Positions 35,016 to 45,793 of a stretch of 64,000 nucleotides of DNA are shown here, piece by piece (positions within the stretch are counted from its first letter, which is position 1; every line of letters begins with the position of its first letter). Both the position numbers and the translations under genes were made by a program. This DNA is from Saccharothrix sp. S26 (GTDB lineage: Bacteria > Actinomycetota > Actinomycetes > Mycobacteriales > Pseudonocardiaceae), in assembly GCF_021390395.1 (NCBI RefSeq), contig NZ_JAJUWT010000006.1, forward strand, positions 248,001 to 312,000. The letters run 5' to 3'. The notes under the pieces were generated by a model, which saw only the letters and a list, made by a program, of their open reading frames with translations, was not told the DNA's origin and did not search any database.

Positions 35016-35217
35016 GACTCGAGCGTAGAGATAGCCGACGACAGCACCCGTACCCGGACGGTGGTGTCAGCGAGACGTCCACCACGACCCCACCTTGTGC
35101 GATCAGCCATTGCGCCAGGTGCAGGCCGAGACCGCGGGCGTTCTCCACCGCCCACCGACATTCGCCGAACTGCCGCGCCCAGGTCAGCCGCCGCCGGTAC
35201 TCGACAGCGGATCCTCC

Positions 35218-35439
35218 GACGAGGAAACCGAGGCGAACAAGTTCGCGGCCGACCTGCTCGTCTCGCCCGCGTACCGGAGTGAACTGATCAAGCTCAACTC
35301 GTGGAACTCGCGCCAGGTACGCGCGTTCGCGGATCGGCTCGGTGTCGCACCCGCGATCGTGGCCTGCCGGTTGCAGTTCGAACTCAAGGACTACCGGTTC
35401 GGCAAGGACCTATTCGAGAAGTACGAGCTGGTGGACTGA
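35218..35439 (+). pseudogene. ImmA/IrrE-type metallopeptidase C-terminal fragment
   Basis: EANKFAADLLVSPAYRSELI, SRQVRAFADRLGVAPAIVAC and RLQFELKDYRFGKDLFEKYE match the C-terminal part of ImmA/IrrE peptidases. The zinc HEXXH helix, expected just before EANKFA, is absent, so the fragment is inactive. These peptidases usually accompany toxin-antitoxin or mobile elements. Confidence 0.6.
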
Positions 35440-35473
35440 CCCACCGGGAGGCGGGAAGCCGACGCGGATCCTT

Positions 35474-35720
35474 GACCGGCGGGCACGCCGACCACTGCAA
35501 CGTCGGCATCGTCCTGGCGGCCGTGTCGCTGATGGTCATGCCGTTCCTGTGGTCCGCGCAGCACCGCGCCGGACGCGAACTGGGCTCGGTCAGCGCCGTC
35601 GCGGACTTCGAGCAGACCGTGATGTGCATCTGCCTGTCCGCGGAGTGCTCCTTGTGGGCCTGATCCTCAACTCGCTGTTGGGCTGGTTCTGGGTCATGAC
35701 CTCGAACTCTTCGTCATCGA
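35474..35720 (+). pseudogene. cation diffusion facilitator (CDF) fragment
   Basis: HADHCNVGIVLAAVSLMVMP and RAGRELGSVSAVADFEQTVM, then in another frame VLLVGLILNSLLGWFWV, resemble the last membrane helices of CDF-type heavy-metal exporters (family pattern AQRRAGRELGSxxxVADSKQT, LLVGLxLNSxxGWxWAD). Both ends are missing and there is a frameshift near 35645. Confidence 0.6.
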
Positions 35721-35931
35721 CGGGCTGTGCCTGCCCGGCCTTCCCGCACTCCAACTGCGCGCGGCCAAAGAGAACCTTCACGCGAAAGGGCGCCGTGGCA
35801 TGCGATTCCCGCGCCCGCTGCGCTGGCTCGTTGCGGCGGTCGGCTCCCACCGATGGTGACATCGCTCGGTCGCCGGCGCTGCGGCCAGCCACCACCCACG
35901 AAGACCATGAACGCATGGAACCGGTATGGGT

Positions 35932-36854
35932 CTATCCCGTGAGGCGATCGGCGAGGTCGGGCAGTCTGGTGGTGGTGTGGAATCGGCGCAACCAGGTGGT
36001 GGGCAGTGTGGTGGTGCCGTTGCGGGCGCCGGCCATGGCGGCGGTGGAGTCGGTGGCGCCGCCCGCGTGGATGGCGTAGCGGATCGCTTCGACCGGATCG
36101 TCGGGGTTGCTCAGGAAGGCGAGCAGGGCGAGCGGGACCGAGGACAGGGCGGAGGGGTCGTTGCCCAGCGCTGCGGCGGCCTCGGTGGGGGTGGCGTGGT
36201 GGGCGAGTGTGGCGACGCGGCCGAGTTTGTCCTGCCACAGCCGTGAGGGAAGGAGCCGTTGCAGGTCGAGCAGGAACCGGATGTGGTCCAGCGGGGTTGT
36301 CGGGTCGCTGCGCAGTGCGAGGAAGGTGGCGGCTGCCTGGCATCGGGCGCCGTGCCGGCCGTGGGGTGGGCGTGGGCGACGGTGGTGCTGCGGTCGGCCA
36401 GTTCGACCGCGTGCTCCGCGCTGGTGGCGACCAGTGCCACGGGGGCGACGCGCATGGCGGCGCCGTTGCCCTGGGAGCCTTGGGTGTCGAGGAAGGCGTG
36501 GGCGGCCTCGCGCCACGGGACTCCGGCGTGCAGGAGACCGAACACCTGTGGGCTTCCGGTGCCGTAGCCGCGCCACGGTTCACGTTGCCAGGCCGCGGCG
36601 AACTCGCGTGCGAGCCGGTTTTCGTCGAGGAGTCCGGGGTCGCGTCGAGCGGCGAGGTGTTCGGCGAGCACGACGGTGAGCACGGTGTCGTCGGTGTGGA
36701 CCAGCAGGCTCGGGGCGTGTTCCTCGGCGGCGAGGGCGTCGGGTGGCACTGTGTCGCGGCCTTCGAACGGTGCGCCGAGGGCGTTACCGAGGCCGGTGCC
36801 CAACAGCAGTCCGCGGGCTTTGTCCGCGCGGGTCGGGGTCCTGGTCGAGGTCAT
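35932..36854 (-). pseudogene. ADP-ribosylglycohydrolase with a frameshift
   Basis: From ATG 36854: DKARGLLLGTGLGNALGAPF and the metal-binding block LLVHTDDTVLTVVLAEHL, then GSPQVFGLLHAG and GNGAAMRVAPVALVA. Near 36350 coding shifts one base and continues RCQAAATFLALRSDPTTPLD and the second metal motif HAGGATDSTAAMAGA, ending at 35932. The family removes ADP-ribose from proteins or small molecules. Read through, it is about 307 residues, normal length. It is the third gene of an operon behind MerR box A. Sequencing error is possible. Confidence 0.82.
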
Positions 36855-36860
36855 CGCGGG

Positions 36861-37217
36861 TCACCGGGTTCCACTGGGGTGGAGCACGATTCGGTAGAGG
36901 GGTTGACTGCCGGCGCCGATCCGATGGGTTCCGGCGTGCAGGACGTGCGGCTCGCCGTCGATCGTCGCGGCCACCGCGTCGGCCAAGTGCACGATCAGGA
37001 ACCCGCGCAGCAGGTGCCCCCGGCTGGCGGTGTCGCCGACCTCGCAGGTCAGCATCCCGCTGCGGGTGGCGGCTGCCATCAGCTCCCGCGCCCGGCGTGC
37101 CGGGCGGCCGGGGGTCGAGCAGCGCGACTCGCCGGTCACGACCGGTTCGACGTCGGGTGCCGGTCGCGACGGGCGATCGTTTCGGTGTACGGGGTCGGCG
37201 GGTTCCGATCGGAGCAC
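36861..37217 (-). CDS. hypothetical protein
   Basis: 118 residues from GTG 37217. The GAGG ribosome site overlaps the stop of the preceding gene, which indicates translational coupling. The C-terminal half (GFLIVHLADAVAATIDGEPH, VLHAGTHRIGAGSQPLYRIV) looks like a small beta-barrel; the N-terminus is Arg/Pro-rich. No family recognised. It lies 6 bases before the ADP-ribosylglycohydrolase gene. Confidence 0.6.
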   Translation of the reverse strand: MLRSEPADPVHRNDRPSRPAPDVEPVVTGESRCSTPGRPARRARELMAAATRSGMLTCEVGDTASRGHLLRGFLIVHLADAVAATIDGEPHVLHAGTHRIGAGSQPLYRIVLHPSGTR

Positions 37218-37223
37218 GGCGCC

Positions 37224-37463
37224 TCAGCGGGCCGCTTGGAAGGTCACCTCGGTCATGCACGAGAGCATGTCGAGGACGGAGGTGAACCGGCGTTCGGGCA
37301 GTTTGTTGATCGCGGCGAAGACGGCGGGGCGCGCGTCGCAGCGCAGGGCGGCGTTGATCAGGTCGATCTTGCTCGCGGAGCCGGCCAGGAAGGCGTCCTG
37401 GACGCAGTCGATGATCTCGGTCTGGGTCAGTGCCCGGCCGGTGCCGGGGTGGGCGGTTTCCAT
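37224..37463 (-). CDS. small DUF2795-like protein
   Basis: 79 residues. TEIIDCVQDAFLAGSASKID followed by LINAALRCDARPAVFAAINK and LPERRFTSVLDML resembles DUF2795, small actinobacterial proteins of unknown function. ATG 37463 is only about 13 bases from MerR box A, so the promoter abuts the gene. First gene of a three-gene operon with an unknown protein and an ADP-ribosylglycohydrolase. Confidence 0.65.
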   Translation of the reverse strand: METAHPGTGRALTQTEIIDCVQDAFLAGSASKIDLINAALRCDARPAVFAAINKLPERRFTSVLDMLSCMTEVTFQAAR

Positions 37464-37475
37464 GACCCCAACTCT

Positions 37476-37491
37476 ACTCTAACGTGAGGGT
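37476..37491 (-). promoter_or_regulatory. MerR-type box A
   Basis: ACTCTAACGTGAGGGT (plus strand) is a near-palindrome centred on ACGT. On the minus strand it is followed directly by the -10-like TAGAGT and the DUF2795-like gene. It shares the ACYCTN-ACGT-NAGRGT pattern with boxes B, D and E. Confidence 0.65.
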
Positions 37492-37528
37492 TGTGTAGAG
37501 TGGTGGTGCTCATGACGGGAGCACGAGT

Positions 37529-37559
37529 GAGGGGCGGCACCCACCGGGTGCCGCCCCTC
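37529..37559 (-). terminator. hairpin terminator after the SulP gene
   Basis: GAGGGGCGGCACCC (37529-37542) and GGGTGCCGCCCCTC (37546-37559) form a perfect 14-base stem with a 3-base loop, 28 bases past the SulP stop. Confidence 0.8.
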
Positions 37560-37586
37560 GCCGTCATCGGCTTCGTCCGTGCTCGG

Positions 37587-39083
37587 TCAGTGCGAGCCGG
37601 CGAGTTGCCCGGTGAGCTTGCTGTGCAGCTGTTCGCTGTGCGCGTTGAGGCCGATGATCTCCGCGTCGATGCCGCGTGCGGCGAACTTGGTGGTGACGGC
37701 GTCGAGGGTGGCCACGGCGGAGCTGTCCCAGACGTGGGCGTCGGACAGGTCGATGACGGCCTTGGTGACGCTGTCGGTGTAGTCGAAGGAGTGCATGAGC
37801 TCGTTGGTGGAGGCGAAGAACAGCTCTCCGGTGACGGCGTAGACGCGGATCGTGCCGTCGGGGTCCAGCACGCTGGAGACGTCGACGAGGTGGGCGACGC
37901 GGCGGGCGAAGAAGACCGCGGCGAGCAGGGCTCCGGCGACGACGCCGAGGGCGAGGTTGTGGGTGGCCACGACGACGCCGACGGTCACCACCATGACGGC
38001 GGTCTCGCTCTTGGGCGCACGGCGCAGCGCGCCGGGCTTGATGCTGGTCCAGTCGAACGTGCTGACCGACACGAACACCATGACCGCGACCAGCGCGGCC
38101 ATCGGGATGAGCGAGACGACCGGGCCGAGGGTGAGCACCAGGATCAGCAGGAACACGCCGGCGGCGAGGGTGGACAGACGGGTGCGGCCGCCGGACTTGA
38201 TGTTGATGATGGACTGGCCGATCATCGCGCAGCCGGCCATGCCGCCGAGGAAGCCGGTGGCGATGTTGGCGATGCCCTGGCCGCGGACCTCGACGCCCTT
38301 CTTCGACGGGGTGTCGGTGAGGTCGTCGATCAGCTGCGCGGTCAGCAGCGACTCGATGAGGCCGACCACGGCGAGGGTCAGGGCGTAGGGCGCGACGATG
38401 GTGAGGGTCTCGAAGGCGAACGGCACCATCGGGATGCCCAGGATCGGCAGGGCGTCGGGCAGGTCGCCCATGCCGCCCACGGTCGGGACGTCGATATGCA
38501 GGAAGACCGTGAGCGAGGTGATGACGACGATCGCGACCAGCGGCGCGGGGATCGCCTTGGTCAGGCGGGGCAGCAGGTAGATGATGCCCAGGCCGAGCAC
38601 GGCCAGCGCGATGACGGGCCAGCCGCCGGCGGTGATGTGCGGGATCTGGGCGGTGAACAGCAGGATGGCCAGGGCGTTGACGAAGCCGACCATGACGGTG
38701 CGTGGCACGAAGCGCATGAGCTTGTGCACGCCGATCAGACCGAACAGGATCTGGAAGACACCGGTCAGGATGGTCGCGGCGAACAGGTACTCCACGCCGT
38801 GGTCGCGCACCAGCGGCACCAGCACCAACGCCATCGCGCCGGTCGCGGCCGAGATCATGCCGGGTCGGCCGCCGGAGAACGCGATGATGATCGCGATGGT
38901 GAACGAGGCGTAGAGCCCGACCTTCGGGTCGACACCGGCGATGATGGAGAACGACAACGCCTCGGGGATGAGCGCGAGGGCGACGACCAGGCCGGAGAGC
39001 AGGTCGGCGCGGGGGTTGGCGAACCAGTTCACGCGCACCCTGGACATCAGGGTGGGGCGCGGGGCGGCCTCGAACGAGGACAA
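37587..39083 (-). CDS. SulP-family anion transporter with STAS domain
   Basis: 498 residues. About eleven membrane segments ([60 protein letters not shown]) then a C-terminal STAS domain ([20 protein letters not shown], about residues 395-498). SulP proteins carry sulfate, bicarbonate or other anions; substrate not determined. TTG 39083 is chosen because GAGGTG lies just upstream; Met-13 is another option. MerR box B, about 300 bases upstream, points toward this gene. No carbonic anhydrase is adjacent. Confidence 0.9.
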   Translation of the reverse strand: MSSFEAAPRPTLMSRVRVNWFANPRADLLSGLVVALALIPEALSFSIIAGVDPKVGLYASFTIAIIIAFSGGRPGMISAATGAMALVLVPLVRDHGVEYLFAATILTGVFQILFGLIGVHKLMRFVPRTVMVGFVNALAILLFTAQIPHITAGGWPVIALAVLGLGIIYLLPRLTKAIPAPLVAIVVITSLTVFLHIDVPTVGGMGDLPDALPILGIPMVPFAFETLTIVAPYALTLAVVGLIESLLTAQLIDDLTDTPSKKGVEVRGQGIANIATGFLGGMAGCAMIGQSIINIKSGGRTRLSTLAAGVFLLILVLTLGPVVSLIPMAALVAVMVFVSVSTFDWTSIKPGALRRAPKSETAVMVVTVGVVVATHNLALGVVAGALLAAVFFARRVAHLVDVSSVLDPDGTIRVYAVTGELFFASTNELMHSFDYTDSVTKAVIDLSDAHVWDSSAVATLDAVTTKFAARGIDAEIIGLNAHSEQLHSKLTGQLAGSH

Positions 39084-39386
39084 ACGTCACCTCGGGGGAC
39101 TTGAGCGCGAGTGGGCAGGCGCTACTCGCGTGGTGAACAGGGGTGGTCCCGGCGCGCGACGATGGGCGCGGGGTGTGCCTGCCTCGTGGCAGGCGGGAAG
39201 TGTGGGGTGGTGCCGCGAACCGCTGATCTCGCGACCGTGGTGCTAGGTGCCGCGGACCTCCGGTGCGGTGCTCATGCGTCGGGTGCCTCTCGAAGTCCGG
39301 ACGAACCCCACGCGACGCCCTGGTGACCAGGGGATCGGGGTTTCATGACGGGCCGCGGCTTCTCCGGCGCAACCACAGGGAACTCT

Positions 39387-39402
39387 ACCCTGACGTGACA
39401 GT
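39387..39402 (-). promoter_or_regulatory. MerR-type box B
   Basis: ACCCTGACGTGACAGT (plus strand). Read on the minus strand it is followed by TAGAGT, so the promoter points toward the SulP gene about 300 bases away; the 340-base gap 39084-39424 otherwise holds nothing recognised. It also lies 23 bases before the plus-strand nucleotidyltransferase. Confidence 0.6.
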
Positions 39403-39424
39403 TGATCCCAGATGGGGTGGACTG

Positions 39425-40014
39425 ATGGTGAGCAAGCTCTCCACAGCATCCTGCTCGGCTACGGTCGGCGGGGTGCTCGACCCGAGGGATCGTCCGCCGT
39501 TGCGTCTGGCGGAGTTGTTGCGGCTGCTGCGTGATCGCGGCGTCGAGTGGGTGCTCAGCGGTTCGACGGTGCTCACGCTCTACGGCGCCGACCTGCGGCC
39601 CGACGACCTGGACGTGGTGCCCGACCTGGCGCCGGAAAACCTGGACCGCCTGGCCGGGCTGCCGGCCGAGGCGGGCGCGGTGCCCGCGTTCTTCCCCGAC
39701 TGGAAGCCGGGCCTGACCCTGGAGCAGTGCCTGGCCTGGACGCCGCGGCCGGCCACGTCGGCCAATCTCGACCACCTGTTCGTCACCCGATTGGGGATGC
39801 TCGACGTGCCGCCGGAGATCACCGGCACCTACGCGCACCTGCGCGCCGGCGCGACGGAGTTCGAGCTGGCGGGCGTGCACGTGTGGGTGCGCGACCCCCG
39901 CGAGGTGCTCGACCGCATCCCCGAGCCGCCGTGCCGCAAGAACCGCGCGGGCGGACCGCCGCGTACGTCGCCGTGCTGGCACGGCTGCGATCGGGATCGG
40001 CGGGAGGCGGCTGA
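39425..40014 (+). pseudogene. nucleotidyltransferase-like protein with a 3' frameshift
   Basis: From ATG 39425 the frame has LRDRGVEWVLSGSTVLTLYG and LRPDDLDVVPDLAPENLDRL, a small nucleotidyltransferase (polymerase-beta-like) start with GS and DLD motifs, then ATSANLDHLFVTRLGMLDVP and VWVRDPREVLDRIPEP. At about 39948 the expected end (KNR, then RTAAYVAVLARLRSG) is in another frame, stopping at 40014; the original frame runs on for 240 unconvincing codons. Function unknown. It starts 23 bases after MerR box B. Confidence 0.65.
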
Positions 40015-40447
40015 CGGTCAGGGCAGGCGGGCTCAAGCCATTCCGGAACGCCACGTGGTCGAGGACGGCCCGGACCCCGGACAGGCGCTCCGGTCACCGC
40101 CGGATGATCGCTCGCCACGCCACGCGAAGCGGGACGGTCTTGGAGAGCGGGAAAACCGGACCACCCGCCAACTGGTCGCGACCGCTGTGCCGACGCACTC
40201 AGGTTCTCCGCGACGCGCCCCGCCGGGGAACTCCACCCGTCATGGACATACCCGTGCCGGCGGTCACGTCGCCCTCGACACCCTGCAGTGCGGCGTGGGA
40301 GCAGCGCTGCGTGACCAGGACGGCGGGGAGGAGAGCGCCGGGGAGAGCGACGTCGTAGTCGCGCACCGAGCTGAGTCGGCGCAGCTGTGGCCGGCGGCTG
40401 CGGCGGTGTGCCGGGTGCCGCCGGCCGGTGGGGCGCGCCGACTGGTG
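40015..40447. other. gap without a supported gene
   Basis: 433 bases between the nucleotidyltransferase and the convergent RNase J gene. No domain, hairpin of note or promoter was recognised. Confidence 0.45.
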
Positions 40448-42124
<1,677 letters not shown>

Positions 42125-42129
42125 GGTCA

Positions 42130-42152
42130 CACCCTCACGTTACGTGAGAGTG
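42130..42152. promoter_or_regulatory. MerR-type box C (wider spacing)
   Basis: Half-sites ACCCTCACGT (42131-42140) and ACGTGAGAGT (42142-42151) are separated by one T. In boxes A, B, D and E the two halves share the same ACGT, so C is 5 bases longer. It covers the RNase J leader. It resembles, from memory, the inverted repeat of the Streptomyces tipA promoter. Confidence 0.65.
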
Positions 42153-42185
42153 TGAGGGAATCTAAATCGACCCGGTCCGGGGCGC

Positions 42186-42557
42186 TCAGGCGTGGGGTAG
42201 ATGAGCGCGCAGGGTGGCGGCGAAGTCCTCGGCGATGCGCAGTTGGGCGCGCAGTTCCTCACAGCGCTCCTCGGCGGTGGCGTGGAATTGCGCGAGGCGG
42301 TCGAGGTGCTTGTCGCGGTCGTCGTCCTCGGCGGCGGTCAGGGCGCCGAGGATGGTGAGCAGCTCGCGCATCTCCTCCAGTTGGAAGCCGAGCGGTTTCA
42401 TGCGCTTGATAACCTGGAGGCGGTCGACGTCGGGTTCGGTGTAGAGGCGGAACCCGCCCTGGCTGCGGGCGCTGGGCACGACCAGGCCGACTTCCTCGTA
42501 GTAGCGGATCGTGCGCAGCGACAGGCCGGTCCGGTCGGCCACCTCGCCGATCTGCAT
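42186..42557 (-). CDS. MerR-family transcriptional regulator
   Basis: 123 residues. MQIGEVADRTGLSLRTIRYY and YEEVGLVVPSARSQGGFRLY are the MerR HTH and wing, followed by VDRLQVIKRMKPLGFQLEEM and a C-terminal coiled coil (HLDRLAQFHATAEERCEELR). There is no TipAS-like effector domain and only one Cys, so neither the inducer class nor metal binding is evident. It sits between RNase J and RF3 genes and is the obvious candidate to bind boxes A-E. ATG 42557 has a poor ribosome site. It may be cotranscribed with RNase J downstream. Confidence 0.88.
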   Translation of the reverse strand: MQIGEVADRTGLSLRTIRYYEEVGLVVPSARSQGGFRLYTEPDVDRLQVIKRMKPLGFQLEEMRELLTILGALTAAEDDDRDKHLDRLAQFHATAEERCEELRAQLRIAEDFAATLRAHLPHA

Positions 42558-42726
42558 GTGCCCGCCCACAAGATTCCTTCCGACGCCGAGTACGCGATCC
42601 GCCCATTGTGACACCCGGTGTGACGCGAGAGTCACATTCGTACTCCCGCGACGCACCGGCCGGATCCCAGTCGAGGGAAGAGACCCGGGTGTCCGACCCA
42701 CGCGATGGAGGGCACGGTCGAATACT

Positions 42727-42742
42727 ACCGTAACGTAAGAGT
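42727..42742 (+). promoter_or_regulatory. MerR-type box D
   Basis: ACCGTAACGTAAGAGT runs into the -10-like TAGAAT (42742-42747). GTCGAA (42717-42722) lies 19 bases before the -10, the long spacing typical of MerR-activated promoters. Start of RF3 is 35 bases downstream. Confidence 0.7.
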
Positions 42743-42781
42743 AGAATCGCCGGCGCCCGTCGAAACCCAGGAGCGATGAGC

Positions 42782-44392
42782 ATGATCGCCGCAGATGTGT
42801 TTACCGCCTCACCCGCCGATGTGCTGCGGGAGGCGGATCGGCGGCGCACGTTCGCGGTGATCAGTCACCCGGACGCGGGCAAGTCGACGTTGACCGAGGC
42901 GTTGGCGCTGCACGCGCGGGTGATCTCGGAGGCCGGGGCGGTGCACGGCAAGTCGGGTCGGCGCGGTGTGGTGTCGGACTGGATGGAGATGGAGAAGGCT
43001 CGTGGGATCTCCATTACCTCGGCGGCGTTGCAGTTCGCCTACGGCGACGCGGTGGTCAACCTGCTCGACACGCCGGGGCACGCCGACTTCTCCGAGGACA
43101 CCTACCGGGTGCTCGCGGCCGTGGACTCGGCGGTGATGCTGCTGGACGCGGCCAAGGGCCTGGAACCGCAGACGCTCAAGCTGTTCGACGTGTGCCGCCA
43201 CCGCGGCATCCCGGTCATCACGTTCATCAACAAGTGGGACCGGCCCGGCCGCGACGCCTTGGAACTGTGCGACGAGCTGGTGGACCGCATCGGGCTCCAG
43301 CCGATGCCGCTGACCTGGCCGGTAGGCGACGCGGGCCACTTCCGGGGCGTGCTGGACCGCCGTGACGGGCACTTCATCCGTTACGCGCGCACCGCCGGGG
43401 GCGCCACCGTCGCCGGACAGGAACGCCTCGACCCGCACGCGGCCGAAGCCCAGGAAGGCGACGAGTGGCGCCGCGCGGTCGAGGAGGCCGACCTGTTGGC
43501 CGCCTCCGGCGGGAACTTCGACCTGCAACGCTTCCTGGATGCTTCCGCCACGCCGGTGCTGTTCGGGTCGGCGGTGCTCAACTTCGGCGTGCGGCACCTG
43601 CTGGACCTGCTCGTCGAACTCGCGCCACGTCCCGAGCCGCGTGCGGACCTCCACGGACGTGCCCGTGCGCTGGACGCGCCGTTCTCGGCGTTCGTGTTCA
43701 AGGTCCAGACCGGCATGGACCCGTCCCACCGCGACCAGGTCGCCTTCGCCCGCGTGTGCTCGGGGGTGTTCGAACGGGGCATGATCGTGACCAACGCCAC
43801 GACTGGAAAACCGTTTGCCACCAAGTACGTCCAGCAGGTGTTCGGGCAGCAGCGATCCACATTGGACACCGCCTACCCGGGTGACGTGATCGGCTTGGTC
43901 AATGCCACCTCGCTGCGGGTCGGCGACACGCTCTACACCGACAAACCGGCCGTGCGCTTCCCCGGGCTGCCCAGCTTCGCGCCCGTGCACTTCGCCGTGG
44001 TGCGACCGCTGGATCTGGGCCGTTCCAAGCAGTTCCGCAAGGGCATCGAACAACTCGGGTCCGAAGGTGTGGTGCAGATCCTCCGCTCCCCGCGCCGCGG
44101 TGACGGCGCGCCGGTGTTCGCCGCCGTCGGACCGATGCAGTTCGAGGTCGCCGCCCACCGCCTGGACGCCGAGTTCAAGTCACCCGTCCGCCTGGACCGG
44201 CTGCCCTACACGGTGGTGCGCCGCCTGACCGACCCGGCCCACCGGGCCGTGGTCGACAACAACCGCGGCGAGGTTCTCACCCGTGATGACGGCACCCATC
44301 TGGCGTTGTTCTCCGACTCCACCGCCCTCGGGGTGCTCAAGCGGCTGCACCCCGAGGTGCCCCTGGAGCCTCTCGTCGCGGGCACCGACTGA
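42782..44392 (+). CDS. prfC: peptide chain release factor 3
   Basis: 536 residues, translational GTPase that recycles RF1/RF2 after termination. G1 SHPDAGKST (residues 28-36), switch region KARGISITSAALQF, G3 NLLDTPGHADFSEDTYRVL, G4 TFINKWDRPGRDALEL, then domain II (SAFVFKVQTGMDPSHRDQVA) and the C-terminal domain ending with GVLKRLHPEVPLEPLV. ATG 42782 lies 8 bases after AGGAG, better than ATG 42776. Behind MerR box D and probably cotranscribed with the MFS gene 69 bases downstream. Confidence 0.95.
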   Translation: MIAADVFTASPADVLREADRRRTFAVISHPDAGKSTLTEALALHARVISEAGAVHGKSGRRGVVSDWMEMEKARGISITSAALQFAYGDAVVNLLDTPGHADFSEDTYRVLAAVDSAVMLLDAAKGLEPQTLKLFDVCRHRGIPVITFINKWDRPGRDALELCDELVDRIGLQPMPLTWPVGDAGHFRGVLDRRDGHFIRYARTAGGATVAGQERLDPHAAEAQEGDEWRRAVEEADLLAASGGNFDLQRFLDASATPVLFGSAVLNFGVRHLLDLLVELAPRPEPRADLHGRARALDAPFSAFVFKVQTGMDPSHRDQVAFARVCSGVFERGMIVTNATTGKPFATKYVQQVFGQQRSTLDTAYPGDVIGLVNATSLRVGDTLYTDKPAVRFPGLPSFAPVHFAVVRPLDLGRSKQFRKGIEQLGSEGVVQILRSPRRGDGAPVFAAVGPMQFEVAAHRLDAEFKSPVRLDRLPYTVVRRLTDPAHRAVVDNNRGEVLTRDDGTHLALFSDSTALGVLKRLHPEVPLEPLVAGTD

Positions 44393-44461
44393 TCCGGCGG
44401 GTTAGCCTCGTCGTGTTCGCCGCGGTCAGCGTGGATCGCATCCCCTTCGTGAGGAGTCGCC

Positions 44462-45760
44462 CTGCCCACGCTCGTCCGCCCGCTGCGCCGTGCGCTCGCG
44501 CCCTCGGGTTTCTACGGCTGGCACGTCGTCGGCTGGGCGACCCTGCTGGTCGCGCTCACCGCGCCGGGCCAGACCGCCGCGGTGTCGATGTTCATCGACC
44601 CGGTGATCGCCGACCTCGGCATCAGCCGATCCGCCGTGTCCACCGCCTACCTGGTCGGCACCCTCACCGGCGCCCTGGCCATGCCGCTGGTCGGACGCAC
44701 GCTCGACCGCTTCGGCGCCCGCCGCGTCGTGGTGGTGATCGGACTGGTCTTCGGCGGCACCCTGTGCGCGCTGTCCGCGGTGAGCTCGGTAGTGGGGCTG
44801 ACGGCGGGCTTCGTCGCCATCCGCATGGCCGGCCAGGGCGCGCTCGGACTGGCCGCGACCACCGTGGTGGCGCTGTGGTTCGACCGCCGCCGGGGTACCG
44901 CGCTCGGCCTGGTCAGCGCGATCGGCGCCTCGGCCATCTCGCTGACCCCGGTCCTGCTGGAGGTCCTGGTCTCCGACTGGGGCTGGCGGCGGGCCTGGCT
45001 CGCCGAAGGAGTCGTGGTGCTGGCCGTCGTGCTGCCGGTGGCCTGGTTCGCCCTGCGCGACCGGCCCGCCGACCTCGGCCAACAACCGGACGGAGCCACC
45101 CTGCATGACGACGAACCGCCTGCGCCGCAGTGGGGAGTGCCCCGTGGTATGGCCTTGCGCACCCCGTTCTTCTGGGTGGTCACGGCCGGGGTCGCGGCCC
45201 GCGGCCTGCTGTCCACCGCGATCAACTTTCACCAGATCAGCCTGCTTACCGCACGGGGCCTGACCGCCACCGCCGCGGCGGCCAACTTCCTGCCCCAGAC
45301 CGCCGCCACCCTCGTCGCCACCCTGGCCACGGGCTTCCTGGTCGACCGCATGCGGAGCCAACCGCTGGTGGCGCTGTGCATGGCCGCCCTGCTCGGCGCA
45401 CTGGTGCTGGGCACATGGGTGACACCGGGACTGTCGGCGGTGTTGTTCGGCCTGCTCCTGGGCGCTGCCGGCGGCGGCATGCGCACCCTCGAAGCGGCCA
45501 CCTTCCCCCGCTACTTCGGCACCCGCCACCTCGGCGGCATTCGGGGCGTCGTGGTCTCGGTCAGCGTCGGCTCCACCGCCTTCGGCCCCGTGCTCTTCGC
45601 CACCCTGCACGACCTCACTGGCAGCTACACACCGGCACTGCTCCTGGCCGCACCGGTGCCGCTGGCCATCGCCGTGGCCGCCCTGCTGATCCGCCCTCCC
45701 ACGATCGACGCCGCCGACGAGCCGGTGGTGGCGAACGCGGACGCACGGCCCGCCGACTAA
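44462..45760 (+). CDS. MFS transporter, probable CTG start
   Basis: About 432 residues with twelve membrane segments (FYGWHVVGWATLLVALTAPG, LVGRTLDRFGARRVVVVIGL, LGAAGGGMRTLEAATFPRYF). An in-frame TGA at 44450-44452 excludes earlier starts, and the first ATG/GTG codons (44576-44590) fall after helix 1. CTG 44462 is preceded by GAGGAG at 5 bases and keeps helix 1 whole, so it is the best start. Substrate unknown. Downstream of prfC without a separate box, hence likely in the same operon. Confidence 0.8.
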   Translation: MPTLVRPLRRALAPSGFYGWHVVGWATLLVALTAPGQTAAVSMFIDPVIADLGISRSAVSTAYLVGTLTGALAMPLVGRTLDRFGARRVVVVIGLVFGGTLCALSAVSSVVGLTAGFVAIRMAGQGALGLAATTVVALWFDRRRGTALGLVSAIGASAISLTPVLLEVLVSDWGWRRAWLAEGVVVLAVVLPVAWFALRDRPADLGQQPDGATLHDDEPPAPQWGVPRGMALRTPFFWVVTAGVAARGLLSTAINFHQISLLTARGLTATAAAANFLPQTAATLVATLATGFLVDRMRSQPLVALCMAALLGALVLGTWVTPGLSAVLFGLLLGAAGGGMRTLEAATFPRYFGTRHLGGIRGVVVSVSVGSTAFGPVLFATLHDLTGSYTPALLLAAPVPLAIAVAALLIRPPTIDAADEPVVANADARPAD

Positions 45761-45764
45761 CTCG

Positions 45765-45780
45765 ACTATAACGTAAGGGT
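45765..45780 (+). promoter_or_regulatory. MerR-type box E
   Basis: ACTATAACGTAAGGGT runs into the -10-like TAGAGT (45780-45785), 14 bases before the start of the acyltransferase gene. Confidence 0.65.
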
Positions 45781-45793
45781 AGAGTTCGGGGGG

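Noticed and set aside
37491..39104. 537-residue plus-strand frame over the SulP gene
   Set aside because: Low-complexity Gly/Asp/Glu-rich antisense shadow of the transporter.
42606..42636. Possible autoregulatory MerR box before the MerR gene
   Set aside because: ACGCGAGAGT resembles a half-site with one mismatch but its partner is absent.
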